Positions 33,752-41,105 of a stretch of DNA of 47,453 nt are shown here, piece after piece. A program made the position numbers and the translations under genes. Under the pieces are notes generated by a model that ran no database searches, was not told the DNA's origin, and was given only the letters and a program-made list of their open reading frames with translations. Position 1 is the first letter of the stretch. Each line of letters begins with the position of its first letter. The DNA is from an uncultured Elusimicrobiales bacterium (GTDB lineage: Bacteria; Elusimicrobiota; Elusimicrobia; Elusimicrobiales; Elusimicrobiaceae), in assembly GCA_944326725.1 (NCBI GenBank), contig CALVFA010000057.1, forward strand, positions 1 to 47,453, written 5' to 3'.

Positions 33752-34120
33752 TTATGCATCGCCCAAGCATTGTTTGACTTTAATCACCAGTTCTTTCAAA
33801 ACAAATGGCTTGGCGCAAAACGCTTTAACCTGCGGGAAAGGCTGGAACATGTGTTCCGACTCCACCAAAGCAGAGGTAACAATCACGGGAATGCCGCTCA
33901 GTTCGTCGTCTTGCTCCATGATAGAAGCCACGGCGCGCCCGTCCAGCCCCGGCAGCATTACGTCTAAGAGCACCAAATGGGGGCGGATTTCTTTCATGCG
34001 CGCAATAGCGTCTCTGCCTGTTTGGCAGGTGTGCACTTCATACCCTTCTTTTGCTAGGACCATCGTCAACAACTGTAAAATGGTCAATTCATCTTCTACG
34101 ATTAAAATTCTTTTTTTCAT
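33752..34120 (-). CDS. Stand-alone response regulator receiver (CheY-like)
   Basis: 122 aa, a receiver domain only. Acidic pair E9-D10 after RILIVED, phospho-acceptor D53 in VLLDVMLPG, T82 in VIVTSA and K104 in FCAKPF: all five key residues are present, so it should be phosphorylated. There is no output domain and no histidine kinase next to it, so the partner and output are unknown. AGGGTGA about six bases before the ATG gives a normal ribosome site, unlike the divergent tilS gene. Its TATAAT overlaps the tilS -10 box. Confidence 0.92.
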   Translation of the reverse strand: MKKRILIVEDELTILQLLTMVLAKEGYEVHTCQTGRDAIARMKEIRPHLVLLDVMLPGLDGRAVASIMEQDDELSGIPVIVTSALVESEHMFQPFPQVKAFCAKPFVLKELVIKVKQCLGDA

Positions 34121-34143
34121 TTTGTATCACCCTAGGTTATTTT

Positions 34144-34151
34144 ATTATACT
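34144..34151. promoter_or_regulatory. Overlapping divergent -10 boxes (response regulator / tilS)
   Basis: Minus strand TATAAT (34149-34144) for the response regulator, 23 nt before its ATG; plus strand TATACT (34146-34151) for tilS, 7 nt before its ATG. They share four base pairs, so only one can be occupied at a time. Confidence 0.55.
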
Positions 34152-34158
34152 TTTTTAT

Positions 34159-34884
34159 ATGACAAAAAAAACCTTTGGCGCGCGAACTTGGAAAAATATG
34201 CTCGCATTTTCAGAGCCGTTTTTTAAACGTGGCGAAACGGTGTTGACGGGGTTTTCCGGAGGACCGGACTCGGTATGTCTGCTTCATTTTCTGCATTATT
34301 TGTCTGAAAAAAAACATTTTGAATTGGTGGCGGTGCATGTCAATCACGGCCTGCGCGGTGCAGCAGCAGAGGCAGACGCGCGTTTCTGCCGCACGCTGTG
34401 CCGGCAAATGGGCATTACGCTTTTAACTTATAAAAAGGCGGTGCGCGCTTTGGCAAAAAAACTGGATTTAAGCATAGAGCACGCCGCGCGCAAAGCCCGC
34501 TACGAAGCCTTTGTACAGGCCGCCAAAAAAACGGGTGCAACCAAAATTGCACTGGGGCACCACTTAGACGACCAGGCCGAAACCGTACTGCTTAATTTGC
34601 TGCGCGGTACGCGCGCGGAAGGGTTGTGCGGCATTCCGGTGCGCCGCGCGCTTACTAAAAATACGGAAATTGTGCGCCCGCTTCTGTGTATCACACGCTC
34701 AGAGGTGGAAGAGTATTTGCAAGTAAACGACCTGCCCTTTGTGACGGACCAAACCAATTTGGACGACGCTTATACCCGCAATTGGATACGTCATCAGCTG
34801 CTGCCGCTTTTGGAGCAGAAACAGCCCAAAATCCGCCAGCATTTGGCCGGTATGGCGGCGCAATTGGCGGACAAACTGCTATGA
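34159..34884 (+). CDS. tilS: tRNA(Ile)-lysidine synthase, short form
   Basis: Adds lysine to C34 of the CAU-anticodon tRNA-Ile so that it reads AUA. PP-loop ATPase motif SGGPDS at residues 33-38, then HVNHGLRG, ALGHHLDDQAETVLLNLLRGT and RPLL..TRSEVEEY, which are typical of TilS. 241 aa against about 430 in E. coli: the N-terminal catalytic domain and part of the linker remain, but the C-terminal substrate-binding domains are absent. Short TilS forms exist in other bacteria. The start at 34159 (MTKKTFG) follows a TATACT box by 7 nt without a Shine-Dalgarno; longer in-frame starts would cross the promoter. ATGA overlap with the next gene. Confidence 0.92.
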   Translation: MTKKTFGARTWKNMLAFSEPFFKRGETVLTGFSGGPDSVCLLHFLHYLSEKKHFELVAVHVNHGLRGAAAEADARFCRTLCRQMGITLLTYKKAVRALAKKLDLSIEHAARKARYEAFVQAAKKTGATKIALGHHLDDQAETVLLNLLRGTRAEGLCGIPVRRALTKNTEIVRPLLCITRSEVEEYLQVNDLPFVTDQTNLDDAYTRNWIRHQLLPLLEQKQPKIRQHLAGMAAQLADKLL

Positions 34885-35435
34885 ATTCTCCCACGCATAA
34901 AGTAGAAAAACTGCGCGTATGCCCGCCGCAAGAGAGCTTTGAGAACACCTTGTTTTCCGCCTGTGATTTTGCCGGGGCGGATTTGGCGGGCCTTCGCTTT
35001 GAGGACTGTGTGTTTGAGGACTGCCGCCTTAGTAATGCGCGCATTTGCGGCACGGTGTTTAACGGCGTGCGTTTTGTGCGCTGCCCCATGGAGGGGCTTA
35101 ACTTTTTTGAGGCGTATGGCCTGGTGATGGCGGTGTCTTTTGAAGCGTGCGCGCTGGATTTTTGCTCTTTTCACGGCCTGTCTTTAAAGAAAACCATGTT
35201 TAAAAACTGCAGTCTGCGCGCGGCGGTGTTTACGCAGACAGATTTGACGGGGGCCACTTTGGAGCGGTGTGATTTGTCCCGCGCGGTGTTTCACAAAACC
35301 CGGCTGGACAAGGCGGATTTGTCCACTTCCTATCATTTTGTCATAGACCCGGATGACAACTCCCTTAAGAAAACGCGTTTTTCAGCTCTTAATCTGGCCG
35401 GTCTGTTGGAAAAATACGATTTGGAAATAGAGTAA
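34881..35435 (+). CDS. Pentapeptide repeat protein (Qnr/McbG-like)
   Basis: 184 aa of A(D/N)LxF-type pentapeptide repeats, for example FSACDFAGADLAGLRFEDCVFEDCRLSNARI and TGATLERCDLSRAVFHKTRLDKADLS. It forms a right-handed quadrilateral beta-helix. A break in the repeats near residues 85-100 and the ending NLAGLLEKYDLEIE match the QnrB/McbG group, in which some members protect DNA gyrase. Whether this chromosomal copy does so cannot be told. Translation is coupled to tilS by ATGA. It ends 3 nt from the convergent hydrolase stop, with no terminator in between. Confidence 0.88.
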   Translation: MNSPTHKVEKLRVCPPQESFENTLFSACDFAGADLAGLRFEDCVFEDCRLSNARICGTVFNGVRFVRCPMEGLNFFEAYGLVMAVSFEACALDFCSFHGLSLKKTMFKNCSLRAAVFTQTDLTGATLERCDLSRAVFHKTRLDKADLSTSYHFVIDPDDNSLKKTRFSALNLAGLLEKYDLEIE

Positions 35436-35438
35436 ACG

Positions 35439-36218
35439 CTATTTATTGAGTACCGCGCGTAGCGGACGGAAAAAATCGGCCCGCGCGTATTTTTCTATCC
35501 ATGGCGTGTGCCCACAGCGCGGCAAAATAATTTCCGTAAACGGCACCTGCAGACGCGTCAGCGGCGCGCTGACACCTTGGGGCGGGTGTGGGTCTTGCTC
35601 CCCGTGAATAAGGGTGATGGGGAAGCTGAGCATTTGCACGGCCTTTAAAAGCGTGCCTTGGGCGCGCAGAGCCGCGGCCTGTGGCCACACCGAGGTAAAA
35701 ATTTGCTCATCTGCGGGCGGGATTTCCAGTTCTTCTTCCAGCGGGCACACATTGTCTGCTTTTTGGGCCAGCAGGTCCAGGGTATGCAACGCTTGGCTGT
35801 GGCCTGGGGCGGAGGGGTCTTGCAAAGTGTCCAGCGCCAGGCGGAAAGCGGAGCGCTCTTTTTCAGACAAATTAGCCAGCCGTCTTTGATTGATTATTCC
35901 GGCGTAGCTTTCTTCCAGCGGCGGGCAGCCTATCCAGATAAGGGATTGAATTTGCTGCGGGTGCTGCGCCGCATATAATAAAGACAGCCACGCCCCCCAC
36001 GAATGCCCAATCAGCGTCAGCGGCGTTTGGGCAAAATCCCGTATTTGCTCTTCCAGCTCTTCTATTAGCGCAGAGATAGACTTTTTGCTCTGCCACGGCT
36101 CCAGCACCCCAATATATTGGCCCAGCTCTTGGCAGGCGCCTGCCACGGAGCCCGCCGCCCCCGGCCCCCCATGCAAGAAAAGAACATGAAAAGGCGCTTT
36201 GCCATAGCGGCGTATCAT
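35439..36218 (-). CDS. Alpha/beta hydrolase (proline iminopeptidase-like)
   Basis: 259 aa. Oxyanion motif HGGPG near residues 16-20, nucleophile elbow GHSWG (Ser about residue 68), acid in HGEQDPHP and catalytic His in CGHTPW complete the triad. HGGPG plus GHSWG is the pattern of proline iminopeptidase-like members of family S33. The cap domain is helical and shorter than usual. No signal peptide, so cytoplasmic. Its ATG overlaps the stop of the TIGR02757 gene (ATGA), so the two are co-expressed. Confidence 0.85.
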   Translation of the reverse strand: MIRRYGKAPFHVLFLHGGPGAAGSVAGACQELGQYIGVLEPWQSKKSISALIEELEEQIRDFAQTPLTLIGHSWGAWLSLLYAAQHPQQIQSLIWIGCPPLEESYAGIINQRRLANLSEKERSAFRLALDTLQDPSAPGHSQALHTLDLLAQKADNVCPLEEELEIPPADEQIFTSVWPQAAALRAQGTLLKAVQMLSFPITLIHGEQDPHPPQGVSAPLTRLQVPFTEIILPRCGHTPWIEKYARADFFRPLRAVLNK

Positions 36219-37210
36219 CGTTTGCTCCTAGGGTTTTTGCCCGGGGCGGTGCCGGCTTTTGTGCGCGGCAACAGGGTGCGTTTTTTTGCGGCGTGTGTTT
36301 GACCGGTTTGCGGGTTGGCTGTGCCCCGACTTTTATGTGCGGCGCGTTGAACGGGCTTTGGGTGTAAAAGCGTTTGCTTTTTGGCGACATGACGCCGGCC
36401 TGTTTGCTTGGGGGGGTGGCTTTGTTTTGCGCGGGAAGCGTTTGCGGACAATGTTTCTTCCTGCAAAGCCGGGTGAATGCCAAAACGGGTGATGCAAAAA
36501 TCATATTTGACGGGGTCCTGTGGGCAGAAGCGGGCTAAAGAGCGGGTAATCTCCAGCGCGGTTTTCATGTCTGCGCTGTTTCTTTTTGTCAGGCCCAGCC
36601 AGCGCGCACAGCGGTGCATATGCACGTCCAGCGGCACGATTAACAGGCGCGGCGGCACCTGCCAGCCGCCGGGGTCCACCTCGTCTTGGCGCACCATCCA
36701 GCGCAAAAATAAATTGAGCCTTTTAAGCGCGCTGCCTTTTTGGGGGTCCGGCACCAAACTGCCGCCGGCGCCGGCCTGGCGCAGTTGGGCGGCAAAGTTT
36801 TTTAAAGCGGAGCAGGCGGTGCGGTCCGTGTCTTTAAGTCCGCTTGTAAAACACGTCTCCAACGTGCCATAGCGGCGCAGGATTTTTTGTATAGAGAGCA
36901 AAAAGTCCGCCAGTTCCTGCGCGGTAGTAAAGCGGTATTTAAAATGCTTAAAATCCCGCCGCAGCTTTTGCGGGGTGGCGGCTAGTATATATGTGCGTGG
37001 AAGGGGCATGATGGCAAAAAGCTTTTGCAGATTTTTTAAAATAGCTTGGACGTTGCCATAGGCAAAGCAGGCGGCTAATAGGGCCCCCACTTCCCGCTCG
37101 CGCACATCGGCGGGCCATTGGCGCAGAAATTCCAGCGGGTCGGGGTGGAGCAGGCCGCGGCGGTTGTATTGATTATAAAGGGCGTCAAAAAAAGCTTTAT
37201 TTTTACGCAT
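36215..37210 (-). CDS. TIGR02757 (DUF2400) family protein with basic repeat tail
   Basis: 331 aa. The first 246 residues match the TIGR02757 family: ALLAACFAYGNVQAILKNL, LNLFLRWMVRQDEVDPGGW, IVPLDVHMHRCARWLGLT and DPVKYDFCITRFGIHP, which suggest a helix-hairpin-helix/endonuclease III-like fold; function unproven. Residues 247-331 are an added Lys/Arg/His/Pro/Thr-rich tail containing a 32-residue-period duplication (residues 269-282 and 301-314 share 10 of 14 positions, QTG..HxAKKxTLL). The tail may bind nucleic acid. An extended -10 box (TGA-TACAAT) ends 6 nt before the ATG. Divergent from murE. Confidence 0.87.
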   Translation of the reverse strand: MRKNKAFFDALYNQYNRRGLLHPDPLEFLRQWPADVREREVGALLAACFAYGNVQAILKNLQKLFAIMPLPRTYILAATPQKLRRDFKHFKYRFTTAQELADFLLSIQKILRRYGTLETCFTSGLKDTDRTACSALKNFAAQLRQAGAGGSLVPDPQKGSALKRLNLFLRWMVRQDEVDPGGWQVPPRLLIVPLDVHMHRCARWLGLTKRNSADMKTALEITRSLARFCPQDPVKYDFCITRFGIHPALQEETLSANASRAKQSHPPKQTGRRHVAKKQTLLHPKPVQRAAHKSRGTANPQTGQTHAAKKRTLLPRTKAGTAPGKNPRSKR

Positions 37211-37244
37211 ACGCCTATTGTATCAATTTGATAATATATACATA
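37211..37244. promoter_or_regulatory. 34-bp bidirectional promoter (TIGR02757 gene / murE)
   Basis: Minus: TGA-TACAAT (37225-37217), 6 nt before the TIGR02757 ATG. Plus: TGA-TAATAT (37229-37237), 7 nt before the murE ATG. The centre is a 13-bp palindrome TATCAATTTGATA (37221-37233). There is no room for ribosome-binding sites. Confidence 0.6.
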
Positions 37245-38696
37245 ATGATTTCACGCGTGCTTGCTTTTGCCGCTTCCCGCGGCATAAAACCAACGGAGCT
37301 GACGTATAATTCCGCCGAAGTAAAAGCGGGATATGTCTTTTTTGCGCTCAAAGGCGTGCACCACGACGGCAATTTGTTTATAGATGACGCTGTGAAAAAG
37401 GGTGCGGCGCTGATTGTGTCGGCCCAGGCGCCAAGCCGGGAATATGGGGCGGCTTATTTTCATTCCGACGATATGGACCGGGATATGGCAGACGCCGCCT
37501 ATGAATTTTATAAGCGGCCTTCGGACGCGCTGTGCATTACCGGCGTGACGGGCACCAAAGGCAAGACCAGCATTTCCTACTTGGCTGAAGCGGCCCTGCA
37601 GCGCGCCGGGAAAAAAGTGTCCGTGCTGGGCACGGTCAATTACCGCATTAACGGCAAGGCAGTGCAAGAGGCACCAAATACCACGCCGCTGGCGCTGCCG
37701 CTGTTTAAACTGCTGCGCCAAATGCAGGACGCACACACAGAGGCGCTGGTGATGGAAGTGTCTTCCCACTCCTTAGAGCAGCAGCGGGTGCGGCATATCC
37801 ATTTTGATACGGCGGTATTTACCAATTTACAGCGGGACCATTTGGATTTTCACCACACATTTGAAAACTATTTTGCCGCTAAGAAAAAACTGTTTGAAGA
37901 GCTGCTTTCTGCTGATAATACCAAGCCGCACAAAACCGCCATCATCAATGCAGACGACCCCTACGGGCAGCGTCTGATAGAAATGCTGCGGGGCCATGTG
38001 CGCCTTATTACATACGCTTTAGACAGCCCGGCGGATTACCGCGCGGCGGATATTGCAGAGAGTCTGAGCGGCACCGCATTTACCGTAAACGGCCTGCCAG
38101 GCAAAATCCATTTATTGGGCCGGCATAATGTGTATAATGCTTTAGCGGCTTTGTGTATTGCCATAGCCAATGGGGCCGATGAAAAAACCGCGCTTTTGGG
38201 GCTGGCGGATTTGCCGGGTGTGCCGGGCCGTATGGAGCGTATAGACGAAGGGCAAGATTTTTTTGTATTTGTAGATTTTGCCTATACTGATGAGTCTTTG
38301 CAGCGGGCGTATCAAACGGTGAAACATTTTAAATCCGGGCGCATTATTACCGTATTTGGCTGCGGGGGCGACAGGGACCGCACCAAACGCCCGTTGATGG
38401 GCCATACCGCTTGCGCCAATAGCGACTGGGTGTTTTTGACCAATGACAACCCGCGCACCGAGGACCCACGGCAAATTTTTGCCGATATAGAGAAAGGAAT
38501 GGACGGATTTTCTAATTATGAAGTGGAGCCGGACCGCCGCGCCGCTATTTATAAAGCCATAGCCAAAGCGCAGGCCGGAGATATAGTTATTATTGCCGGG
38601 AAAGGCCACGAGCAAACCCAAAAGATAGGCCACGAGGTGTTGCCTTTTTCGGACCAGCAAACCGCGCGTGAAGCAATAAGGGGGAGAGGTGTTTAA
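37245..38696 (+). CDS. murE: UDP-MurNAc-L-Ala-D-Glu--meso-diaminopimelate ligase
   Basis: Adds the third residue of the peptidoglycan stem peptide. 483 aa. Mur ligase ATP loop GTKGKTS at residues 103-109, central-domain EVSSHSLEQQRV, HLDFHHTFENYFAAK with a lysine expected to be carbamylated, and the C-terminal DNPRTEDP. DNPR marks meso-diaminopimelate specificity (L-lysine enzymes differ here). The start is the ATG at 37245; a TTG 27 nt upstream would overlap the promoter. murD follows with an 8-nt overlap, whereas murF and mraY, usually between them, are absent. Confidence 0.96.
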   Translation: MISRVLAFAASRGIKPTELTYNSAEVKAGYVFFALKGVHHDGNLFIDDAVKKGAALIVSAQAPSREYGAAYFHSDDMDRDMADAAYEFYKRPSDALCITGVTGTKGKTSISYLAEAALQRAGKKVSVLGTVNYRINGKAVQEAPNTTPLALPLFKLLRQMQDAHTEALVMEVSSHSLEQQRVRHIHFDTAVFTNLQRDHLDFHHTFENYFAAKKKLFEELLSADNTKPHKTAIINADDPYGQRLIEMLRGHVRLITYALDSPADYRAADIAESLSGTAFTVNGLPGKIHLLGRHNVYNALAALCIAIANGADEKTALLGLADLPGVPGRMERIDEGQDFFVFVDFAYTDESLQRAYQTVKHFKSGRIITVFGCGGDRDRTKRPLMGHTACANSDWVFLTNDNPRTEDPRQIFADIEKGMDGFSNYEVEPDRRAAIYKAIAKAQAGDIVIIAGKGHEQTQKIGHEVLPFSDQQTAREAIRGRGV

Positions 38697-40077
38697 ACCA
38701 GAAAAGTTTTTAGGCCAAAAAGCTTGTGTATTGGGTTTTGGACGCAGCGGCCGGCAGGCGGCTGCGCTATTGGCGCGGCACGGGTTTGAAGTGTTGATTA
38801 GCGAAGAGCACACCCTGCCCCAGGCGGCGGAGGCAGATTTGCCTGCTCAGGTGGAAGTGGAAACCGGCGGGCACAGCGCGCGGGTGTTTGAGTGCGGATT
38901 TATTATCAAAAGCCCGGGCATATTCCCTAAAAGTGCGGTACTCAAAGAAGCGCGCAGGCGCAAAATTCCGGTGTTTTCCGAGTTGGAAGTGGCCTTGGCT
39001 TTTGCCCCCAAAGATATTTGCGTGCTGGCGGTCAGCGGCACCAACGGCAAAACGACGACCACCACTTTGCTGGGGGAAATTTTAAAAGAATATTGCGCCC
39101 GCCAGGCGCCCAAACGCCGCGTATTTGTGACGGGTAACATCGGCGCGCCCGTATCTGCGGCGGCTGATGAGCTAAAGCCCAGAGATTTTTTAGTGATAGA
39201 AGTGTCCAGCTACCAGCTGGAAGACAGCTCTTTTTTCCGCCCCAAGGTGGCGTGTTTGTTAAATATCACGCCGGACCATTTGGACCACCACGGCGGCATG
39301 GAAAATTACATTAAAGCCAAAGCGCGGCTGTTTAAAAACCAGCGCAGCAATGATTTTGCCGTACTCAACGGCGGTGATGAATATTGCGCGCGGCTGGTAC
39401 CTGCTATAAAAGGGGAGTTGAGCGCTTTTTCGGCTCAGCCCAACCATGTGTTAAAGACAGATGTTTTTTTTGACGGAGATGAAATTATCTTCAGCGAAGG
39501 ACACCACCTGCGCCCGCCTAAACTAAAAGGCATTCATAATATAGAAAATGCGATGGCCGCGGCATTGTGTGCGCTGGCGGTGCGGGTGCCGGCGGATATT
39601 ATCCAGGCGGTGTTTGACCGCTTTGAGCCCATGGAGCACCGCATAGAGCCGTTTGCTTATCACCGCGGGGTAGTGTATGTGAATGATTCCAAAGCCACCA
39701 ATTTAGATTCCACAGTGATTGCGCTGAAGTCTTTTGACAAAACGCCGCATATTTGGCTGATTTTGGGCGGGCGCGACAAAGGGGCTTCCTATGAAGTGCT
39801 GCTGCCGTATTTGAAAGCCTACTGCAAAGAAGTGCTTAGCGTGGGGGAATGTATGGACAAAATAGAGCGTGAACTAAAAGGGCAGTTCCCCATTACGCGC
39901 TGCGGCACGTTGGACAAAGCGGTGGATTTTGCCATGGCCCGCGCCAAAAAAGGAGATGTGGTGCTCTTGTCTCCGGCGTGTTCATCTTTTGACCAGTTTA
40001 AAGATTATGAAGAGCGCGGGCGCGTGTTTAAACGCATCGTCAATGAGCGTGTAAAACAAGAGCGCATCGGTTTATAA
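38689..40077 (+). CDS. murD: UDP-N-acetylmuramoyl-L-alanine--D-glutamate ligase
   Basis: Adds D-glutamate to UDP-MurNAc-L-Ala. 462 aa. Rossmann-like N-terminal ACVLGFGRSGRQAAALLA, ATP loop SGTNGKTTTTT at about residues 116-126, GNIG, EVSSYQLED, NITPDHLDHHGGMENYIKAK, MEHRIEP and NDSKATN, LLSPACSSFDQF near the end: all landmarks of MurD. It starts with GTG at 38689 inside the end of murE. Followed directly by a strong terminator, so murE-murD is a two-gene unit. Confidence 0.97.
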   Translation: MFKPEKFLGQKACVLGFGRSGRQAAALLARHGFEVLISEEHTLPQAAEADLPAQVEVETGGHSARVFECGFIIKSPGIFPKSAVLKEARRRKIPVFSELEVALAFAPKDICVLAVSGTNGKTTTTTLLGEILKEYCARQAPKRRVFVTGNIGAPVSAAADELKPRDFLVIEVSSYQLEDSSFFRPKVACLLNITPDHLDHHGGMENYIKAKARLFKNQRSNDFAVLNGGDEYCARLVPAIKGELSAFSAQPNHVLKTDVFFDGDEIIFSEGHHLRPPKLKGIHNIENAMAAALCALAVRVPADIIQAVFDRFEPMEHRIEPFAYHRGVVYVNDSKATNLDSTVIALKSFDKTPHIWLILGGRDKGASYEVLLPYLKAYCKEVLSVGECMDKIERELKGQFPITRCGTLDKAVDFAMARAKKGDVVLLSPACSSFDQFKDYEERGRVFKRIVNERVKQERIGL

Positions 40078-40087
40078 TGGTATACAT

Positions 40088-40117
40088 AAAATCCCCGGGG
40101 TGTGACCCGGGGATTTT
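40088..40117 (+). terminator. Intrinsic terminator after murD
   Basis: AAAATCCCCGGG (40088-40099), six-nt loop, CCCGGGGATTTT (40106-40117); 10 nt after the stop. Confidence 0.92.
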
Positions 40118-40162
40118 GTTTTAAAGGGGCCGGAGCTTGCCTCAAATCAGATATTAAACACA

Positions 40163-40189
40163 AAAAACCGCCTTTTAGAGGCGGTTTTT
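40163..40189 (-). terminator. Intrinsic terminator of tatD (works in both directions)
   Basis: AAAAACCGCC-TTTTAGA-GGCGGTTTTT; on the minus strand it ends in six T, 20 nt after the tatD stop. Confidence 0.9.
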
Positions 40190-40208
40190 GCGTTTGCACA
40201 CTCAAATT

Positions 40209-41012
40209 TTATTTTAACCCGTATAAATCCAATGCGTTTTGGGTGGTAATCTCGGCCAGTTTTTCCACCGGGATATTGAGATAATCCGCCACCCATTGCG
40301 CAATGAGCGGGATATTGGAAGGGTCGTTTCGGGTGCCGCGCTTTCCCTGCGGGGAGAGATACGGGCAGTCCGTTTCCAGCACCAGTTTATCGGCGCCGGC
40401 TTTTTTGACCGCTTCGCGGATATATTCATTTTTCTTGTAGGTAAAACAGCCGTTTATGCCCAAAAGAAGCCCATAGTCTAATGCTTTTTTTGCCTCTTCA
40501 TACCGGGCGGAAAAACAATGCAGCACGCCCGGGTATTTGCCGGGAGCGGGCTGCCAGCTGTGTTTTAATAAATCAAAAGTCTGCTCATAGGGGGTATAAT
40601 CTTCCCCTTCGCGCCGCACATGCAGAACAATCGGCTTTTGCACCTGGGAGGCAAAGGCCAGCATTTCTTCAAACACGCGCAGCTGTATGTCCTGCGGGCA
40701 GGCGTGTAAATAGGCGTAATCTAGGCCGATTTCCCCTACCGCCGCCGCGTGCGGATTTTTAAACAGCTCTAAAAGCTGCTGGCGCGCTTGCGGCGTATAG
40801 GTTTGCGCCACTTGGGGGTGCACGCCTAAGACGGCCGCGGTGTGAAGCGGATATTGGGCGCACAAATCCAGCGCAGGCTGCCACTCGGCGGTTTCACAGC
40901 CAATTTCTATAAATTTATATACGCCGCTTTCAAAGACGCGCCGGATAACTTCGGCGCGGTCTGCGTCAAACGCTTCGTCGTTTATATGGGCGTGGGAATC
41001 TATAAATTGCAT
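40209..41012 (-). CDS. tatD: TatD family metal-dependent hydrolase (DNase)
   Basis: 267 aa TIM-barrel metallo-hydrolase. FIDSHAHIND provides the HxH metal pair, GEIGLDYAY the conserved Glu, PIVLHVR and VLHCFSARYEEAKKAL two further His ligands, and ETDCPYLSP the catalytic Asp. The family includes TatD and YcfH/YabD-like enzymes that act as 3'-5' exonucleases or D-aminoacyl-tRNA-related hydrolases; I cannot separate the subfamilies. An A/T-rich upstream with TAAAAT 6 nt before the ATG and no Shine-Dalgarno suggests a leaderless transcript. Confidence 0.92.
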   Translation of the reverse strand: MQFIDSHAHINDEAFDADRAEVIRRVFESGVYKFIEIGCETAEWQPALDLCAQYPLHTAAVLGVHPQVAQTYTPQARQQLLELFKNPHAAAVGEIGLDYAYLHACPQDIQLRVFEEMLAFASQVQKPIVLHVRREGEDYTPYEQTFDLLKHSWQPAPGKYPGVLHCFSARYEEAKKALDYGLLLGINGCFTYKKNEYIREAVKKAGADKLVLETDCPYLSPQGKRGTRNDPSNIPLIAQWVADYLNIPVEKLAEITTQNALDLYGLK

Positions 41013-41018
41013 ATATCT

Positions 41019-41024
41019 ATTTTA
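41019..41024 (-). promoter_or_regulatory. -10 box of tatD, leaderless type
   Basis: TAAAAT on the minus strand, ending 6 nt before the ATG at 41012. Not preceded by TGn, unlike most of its kind in this window. Confidence 0.45.
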
Positions 41025-41067
41025 GCTTTTTTGGCAGGCTTTTTTAGAGGGGCTTGTATTGTTTTTT

Positions 41068-41105
41068 TTTTGATAAATTTTGCTTATGAGCAAAATTTAT
41101 CAAAA
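41068..41105. repeat. Perfect 16-bp inverted repeat around the prepilin start codon
   Basis: Left arm TTTTGATAAATTTTGC (41068-41083), loop TTATGA holding the ATG at 41086-41088, right arm GCAAAATTTATCAAAA (41090-41105). Each arm contains TGA-TAAATT, a plausible extended -10 box: on the plus strand it ends 6 nt before the ATG. Operator, mRNA hairpin or invertible-element site are all possible. It is not a terminator, as neither side is followed by a T-tract in the right direction. Confidence 0.8.
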
